From NCBI RefSeq assembly GCF_018127745.1, contig NZ_CP072333.1:1612001-1676000 (forward strand): 64,000 nucleotides of DNA, in the 5' to 3' direction. The DNA comes from Porphyromonas sp. oral taxon 275 (lineage in GTDB: Bacteria > Bacteroidota > Bacteroidia > Bacteroidales > Porphyromonadaceae). Under the pieces are notes generated by a model. That model did not search any database and was not told the DNA's origin. It worked only from the letters and a program-made list of their open reading frames with translations. Positions 63,360-64,000 of this stretch are shown one piece after another. Each line of letters opens with the position of its first letter. Position 1 is the stretch's first letter. A program made the translations under genes and the position numbers.

Positions 63360-64000
63360 GGGCCTCGGCGTCCTGGATGAGGCGCTGCACGACGCTGCGG
63401 AAGCTATCCCCGCGGTGGATGTAGCTCTTGAAGAGGTCGAAGCTAGCACAGGCAGGCGAGAGCAGCACCGTATCTCCAGGCTGCGCCATAGCACGGGCAT
63501 GGTCGATGGCCTCCTCCATGCTGAGGGCGGAGGCGATCTGGGGTACCTCGCCGTGGAAGGTCTGGTAGAGCTTCAGGACGTCGGTCGTGAGGAAGACGAG
63601 GCCACGCGCCCCAGCCTTCACCAGCTCGCTGATGTCCATGTAGTCGTTGCCCTTGTCCTGCCCCCCGAGGATGAGCACGTAGGGTGTGGTCATGGTGCGC
63701 AGGGCGTAGTAGGTGCTGCTGACGTTGGTCGCCTTGGAGTCATTGATGTAGCGCACGCCGTCCAGCACGCCGACCTTCTCGAGGCGGTGAGGGACGTTGA
63801 CGAAGTCCGTCAGTGCACCACGAAGCACCTCCTCACTGACGCCGAGCCGTAGGGCGGCGATGGAGGCAGCCATAGCGTTCTGCAGGTTGTGCGGCCCCTG
63901 GAGGGCGAGCTGATCCAGCGGGAAGGAGAAGTCGTGCCCCTCGAAGTGGATGCGCATCGTGCCCTCGTCGCTCTTGTCCGCTGCCGAGCCTACCTGCGGG
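63352..64000 (-). CDS. murD: UDP-N-acetylmuramoyl-L-alanine:D-glutamate ligase MurD (partial, N-terminus outside window)
   Basis: Adds D-Glu to UDP-MurNAc-L-Ala. Only the C-terminal 215 residues or so are present; the frame stays open to the window edge. Seen: the Mur-ligase block GPHNLQNAMAA, YINDSKATNVSSTYYAL, LILGGQDKGNDY and LLSPACASFDLFKSYIHRGDSF, the last two typical of MurD. It is the most upstream gene visible in the murD-ftsW-murG unit, overlapping ftsW by eight bases. Confidence 0.95.
   Translation of the reverse strand, partial: PQVGSAADKSDEGTMRIHFEGHDFSFPLDQLALQGPHNLQNAMAASIAALRLGVSEEVLRGALTDFVNVPHRLEKVGVLDGVRYINDSKATNVSSTYYALRTMTTPYVLILGGQDKGNDYMDISELVKAGARGLVFLTTDVLKLYQTFHGEVPQIASALSMEEAIDHARAMAQPGDTVLLSPACASFDLFKSYIHRGDSFRSVVQRLIQDAEAHG

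Overview
The window is GC-rich chromosomal DNA from a member of the Bacteroidota, most likely a Porphyromonas-like Bacteroidales. Supporting signs are a SusC/RagA-SusD/RagB pair, promoters of the Bacteroidota type (TAnnTTTG at about -7, sometimes with TTG or TTTG about 20 bp upstream), A/T-rich leaders without clear Shine-Dalgarno sites, meso-diaminopimelate dehydrogenase, type II NADH dehydrogenase and an orphan LuxR regulator beside a hemerythrin gene. The genus is an inference; no rRNA or tRNA gene was found to settle it.

Layout: 1-4.5 kb, a SusCD nutrient uptake pair (susD cut by the window edge). 5-7.2 kb, mnmA and ribD on the minus strand. 7.25-9.5 kb, prmC-recX-comF on the plus strand, converging on a six-gene minus-strand unit (tsaD-pncC-PDZ protein-cvfB-pabB-pabC, 15.1-9.5 kb). 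15.6-20 kb, ftsH-cdsA-GHL10-type lipoprotein. 20.5-23.3 kb, efp, then nanA and an AGE epimerase for sialic acid breakdown. 23.9-31.2 kb, amidase, MCE protein, SDR protein and a large secreted GH2 beta-galactosidase. 32-34.5 kb, NDH-2 and a membrane metallophosphoesterase. 34.7-38.9 kb, a small outer-membrane protein, aspS, a pRiA4b ORF-3-type protein and miaA. 39.3-48.4 kb, gapA and pgk flanking a YtxH/holin-like pair, a PfkB kinase, and hemerythrin plus LuxR genes. 48.6-52.8 kb (minus), yceD-rpmF-fabH-era-der. 53.5-60.4 kb, ddh, lgt, a flavodiiron protein, nagB and an outer-membrane beta-barrel receptor. 61-64 kb (minus), murD-ftsW-murG, the left end of a division/cell-wall cluster.

The gene content is mostly housekeeping plus host-glycan use: beta-galactosidase, sialate lyase, epimerase and GlcN-6-P deaminase together could strip and burn mucin-type sugars, while the flavodiiron, hemerythrin and NDH-2 proteins point to handling of oxygen or NO.

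The most striking non-coding feature is a family of 22-bp-periodic palindromic repeats (core GAYRTCCCTCA). By my reading it occurs in every one of the ten intergenic gaps longer than about 400 bp and clearly in none of the shorter ones. A second family consists of nested inverted repeats of about 275 bp: one copy at 40.5 kb, and three in a perfect-period 382-bp tandem array at 45.8-47.0 kb in the opposite orientation. A possible small RNA lies at 43.8 kb. Several starts were moved from the longest open frame to a better internal ATG (prmC, pabC, the GHL10 lipoprotein, the pRiA4b-type gene, miaA, the LuxR gene, pgk, murG, ftsW), and one gene too short for ordinary ORF cut-offs, rpmF, was added.
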